Positions 20,107 to 20,952 of a stretch of 20,952 nucleotides of DNA are shown here, piece after piece. Every line of letters starts with the position of its first letter. Within the stretch, counting starts at the first letter, position 1. Where the stretch lies: positions 1-20,952 of the forward strand of contig LLEY01000341.1 of the NCBI GenBank assembly GCA_001414485.1, given 5' to 3'. The position numbers were made by a program, and so were the translations under genes. Origin of the DNA: Calycina herbarum. Its lineage: Eukaryota; Ascomycota; Leotiomycetes; Helotiales; Pezizellaceae. The notes beneath the pieces are model-generated. The model saw nothing but the letters and a program-made list of their open reading frames with translations, was not told the origin of the DNA and ran no database searches.

Positions 20107-20509
20107 TGTTACGAATCACGTGCTAGTACGTAAATAAATAAAGTCTAGGCGGCGCTCTAATAGAACGAATACTATTATAACTCTAAAAGGAAGAAAGAAT
20201 TAGATAGATATATAATCCTAAGGATCTTATTATAGTTATATCACGTAACTCGGTTAGGAGTAGTTAGATAATAGAGTCTAGTTTTAAGAAGCCCTGGAAA
20301 TAGAGTTGGACTTTATCTTTAGAACTTCTACTAAGTAGGACTCTAATATAAACGAAGGTTCTATATAAGACTAGTACTTCTGTTATTAGATAGAAGCTTC
20401 GTACTTAACTTTAGTTATTAATCTTATTATCTTATTTAATATCTTTGATATAAGTAACGAGTTCACTTCTAAGTAAATAACCCAGCGTATCTGTACTTCT
20501 TATCTATAT
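20107..20509 (+). repeat. Gypsy-3 3' LTR, first 403 bp
   Basis: It starts TGTTACGAATCACG after the purine tract AAGAAGGGGATAGATAG. The first part matches the gypsy-2 LTR at 14872. It is cut at 20510 by the reversed family-L LTR, so the true LTR end is not seen. No coding sequence is recognisable. A TATATAAG-like stretch near 20366 could be a promoter element, but this is weak in AT-rich DNA. Confidence 0.78.
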
Positions 20510-20570
20510 TATTAAAATGGTTACGTAAGAGGGCGGAAGGCAGAAGTCAAGGGTATAAATTATATATATA
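20510..20570 (-). repeat. Family-L LTR 3' end, reversed (copy F)
   Basis: It begins with the reversed LTR terminus (TATTAAAATGGTTACG), followed by the reversed CTTCTGC block and the GGGTATAAATTATATA segment seen in copies A to E. It breaks off at 20570 where the pogo-like element starts. The rest of the LTR would be expected beyond that transposon, outside the window. Confidence 0.85.
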
Positions 20571-20578
20571 ACGTATTT

Positions 20579-20629
20579 CCCGGGTGAGCCGATCACCCGG
20601 GTGAGCCGATTACCCGGGTGAGCCGATCA
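20579..20629 (+). repeat. Three 17-bp direct repeats in pogo-like terminus
   Basis: CCCGGGTGAGCCGAT(C/T)A is repeated three times in tandem (20579, 20596, 20613), with a single C/T difference. Each unit contains the palindrome CCCGGG. Iterated subterminal motifs are typical transposase binding sites, but that role is inferred. Confidence 0.92.
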
Positions 20630-20711
20630 CTAAAACACGATAATACTACAACTTTAAATATATTATAACAACACTATTAAAAAACCTCTAGCTACTTATA
20701 TTAATCGATTC

Positions 20712-20952
20712 CTAAGGTGCCTCGTATATATAAGCATTATGTCTAACCTGATTATATAAACTACAACGTCGCTGCTTACCTTCTAAGCGCTAGCGCTGTA
20801 TATTATTACTACCCTCTTCTTGCTAAGTTTGAATACTTTGAACAATTTCCTCGCCTTCCTTAACTGTAAGACTTCCACCTTGGTAAATGCGCCTCTTTCG
20901 CTTTCTCTCCCTTCTCTTTTTAAGCTGATTTGCCTCTTATAGTGTCTTAATT
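20712..20952 (-). pseudogene. Pogo-like transposase, C-terminal end (partial)
   Basis: The minus strand from the window edge reads as the tail of a fungal pogo/DDE_1 transposase: a basic stretch (KKRRERKRKRRIYQGG), the characteristic SLTVKEGEEIVQSIQ, and a C-terminal knuckle-like RRCSLYNQVRHNAYIYEAP (about 20712-20771). In the knuckle, expected Cys, Gly and Cys positions are Tyr, Arg and Tyr. The frame ends at TAG 20714-20712. At least three in-frame TAG/TAA codons lie upstream, all where Gln is plausible. The catalytic core is off the right edge. The arrangement resembles the tail of the transposase at 2624-4279, but the sequences are not close. Confidence 0.82.

Larger units (their letters stand above)
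20571..20952 (-). mobile_element. Second pogo-like DNA transposon, one end only
   Basis: The element starts ACGTATTTCCCGGG immediately after a TA (20569-20570), inside LTR copy F. ACGT next to TA matches the terminus style of the Fot1/pogo-type element at 2518. The transposase remnant on the minus strand ends in this direction, so this is the end beyond the 3' end of the gene. The other end, the other TIR and the second TA lie outside the window. The sequence is different from the first transposon, so it is a separate family. It has many CA/TG steps and is only lightly mutated. Confidence 0.85.

Noticed and set aside
20579..20629. Bacterial-type operator or iteron origin from the GC-rich 17-bp repeats
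   Set aside because: The repeats lie at the terminus of a pogo-like transposon next to a TA and point to transposase binding sites in a fungal genome.

Overview
This window looks like a transposable-element graveyard from the genome of a filamentous ascomycete (Pezizomycotina). I see no host gene, rRNA, tRNA or CRISPR array. The sequence is very AT-rich, CA/TG dinucleotides are scarce and TA is abundant. Coding remnants are full of TAG/TAA codons where Gln or Trp codons are expected, and Asp, Cys, Gly and ATG codons have changed as C-to-T on either strand would change them. This is the signature of repeat-induced point mutation (RIP). The species cannot be named from the sequence alone.

Layout, left to right. 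(1) 1-299: the 3' part of a copia-type LTR ('family L'). (2) 300-529: probably the end of another LTR element in reverse orientation. (3) 530-2517 and 4381-5022: a broken Ty3/gypsy pol (gypsy-1) running from late RT to a chromodomain. It is split by a complete 1861-bp Fot1/pogo-type DNA transposon (2518-4378, transposase on the minus strand). (4) 5023-10322: a nearly complete Ty1/copia element with two family-L LTRs and gag-PR-IN-RT-RH remnants. A 170-bp solo LTR with its own 5-bp target duplication (6946-7115) interrupts its integrase zinc finger. (5) 10323-14955: gypsy-2, a different gypsy family, from late gag to chromodomain, then an antisense Cys-rich ORF and the first 84 bp of its 3' LTR. 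(6) 14956-15491: a family-L LTR in reverse orientation. (7) 15492-18216: a 5'-truncated copia copy with a 67-bp internal duplication and a 3' LTR. (8) 18217-20509: gypsy-3, of the gypsy-2 family, from integrase to 3' LTR, with a counterpart antisense ORF. (9) 20510-20570: a reversed family-L LTR end, cut by (10) 20571-20952: the terminus of a second pogo-like transposon that runs off the window.

The genes do not cooperate as a host pathway. They record successive insertions, RIP, and recombination between family-L LTRs. The most recent event appears to be the solo LTR, which shows almost no RIP. The least explained items are the antisense Cys-rich ORF shared by two gypsy copies, and the 46-bp palindromic minisatellite inside the family-L LTRs, which varies from 1 to 5 copies. 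I found no clear sign of a new defence or metabolic system.
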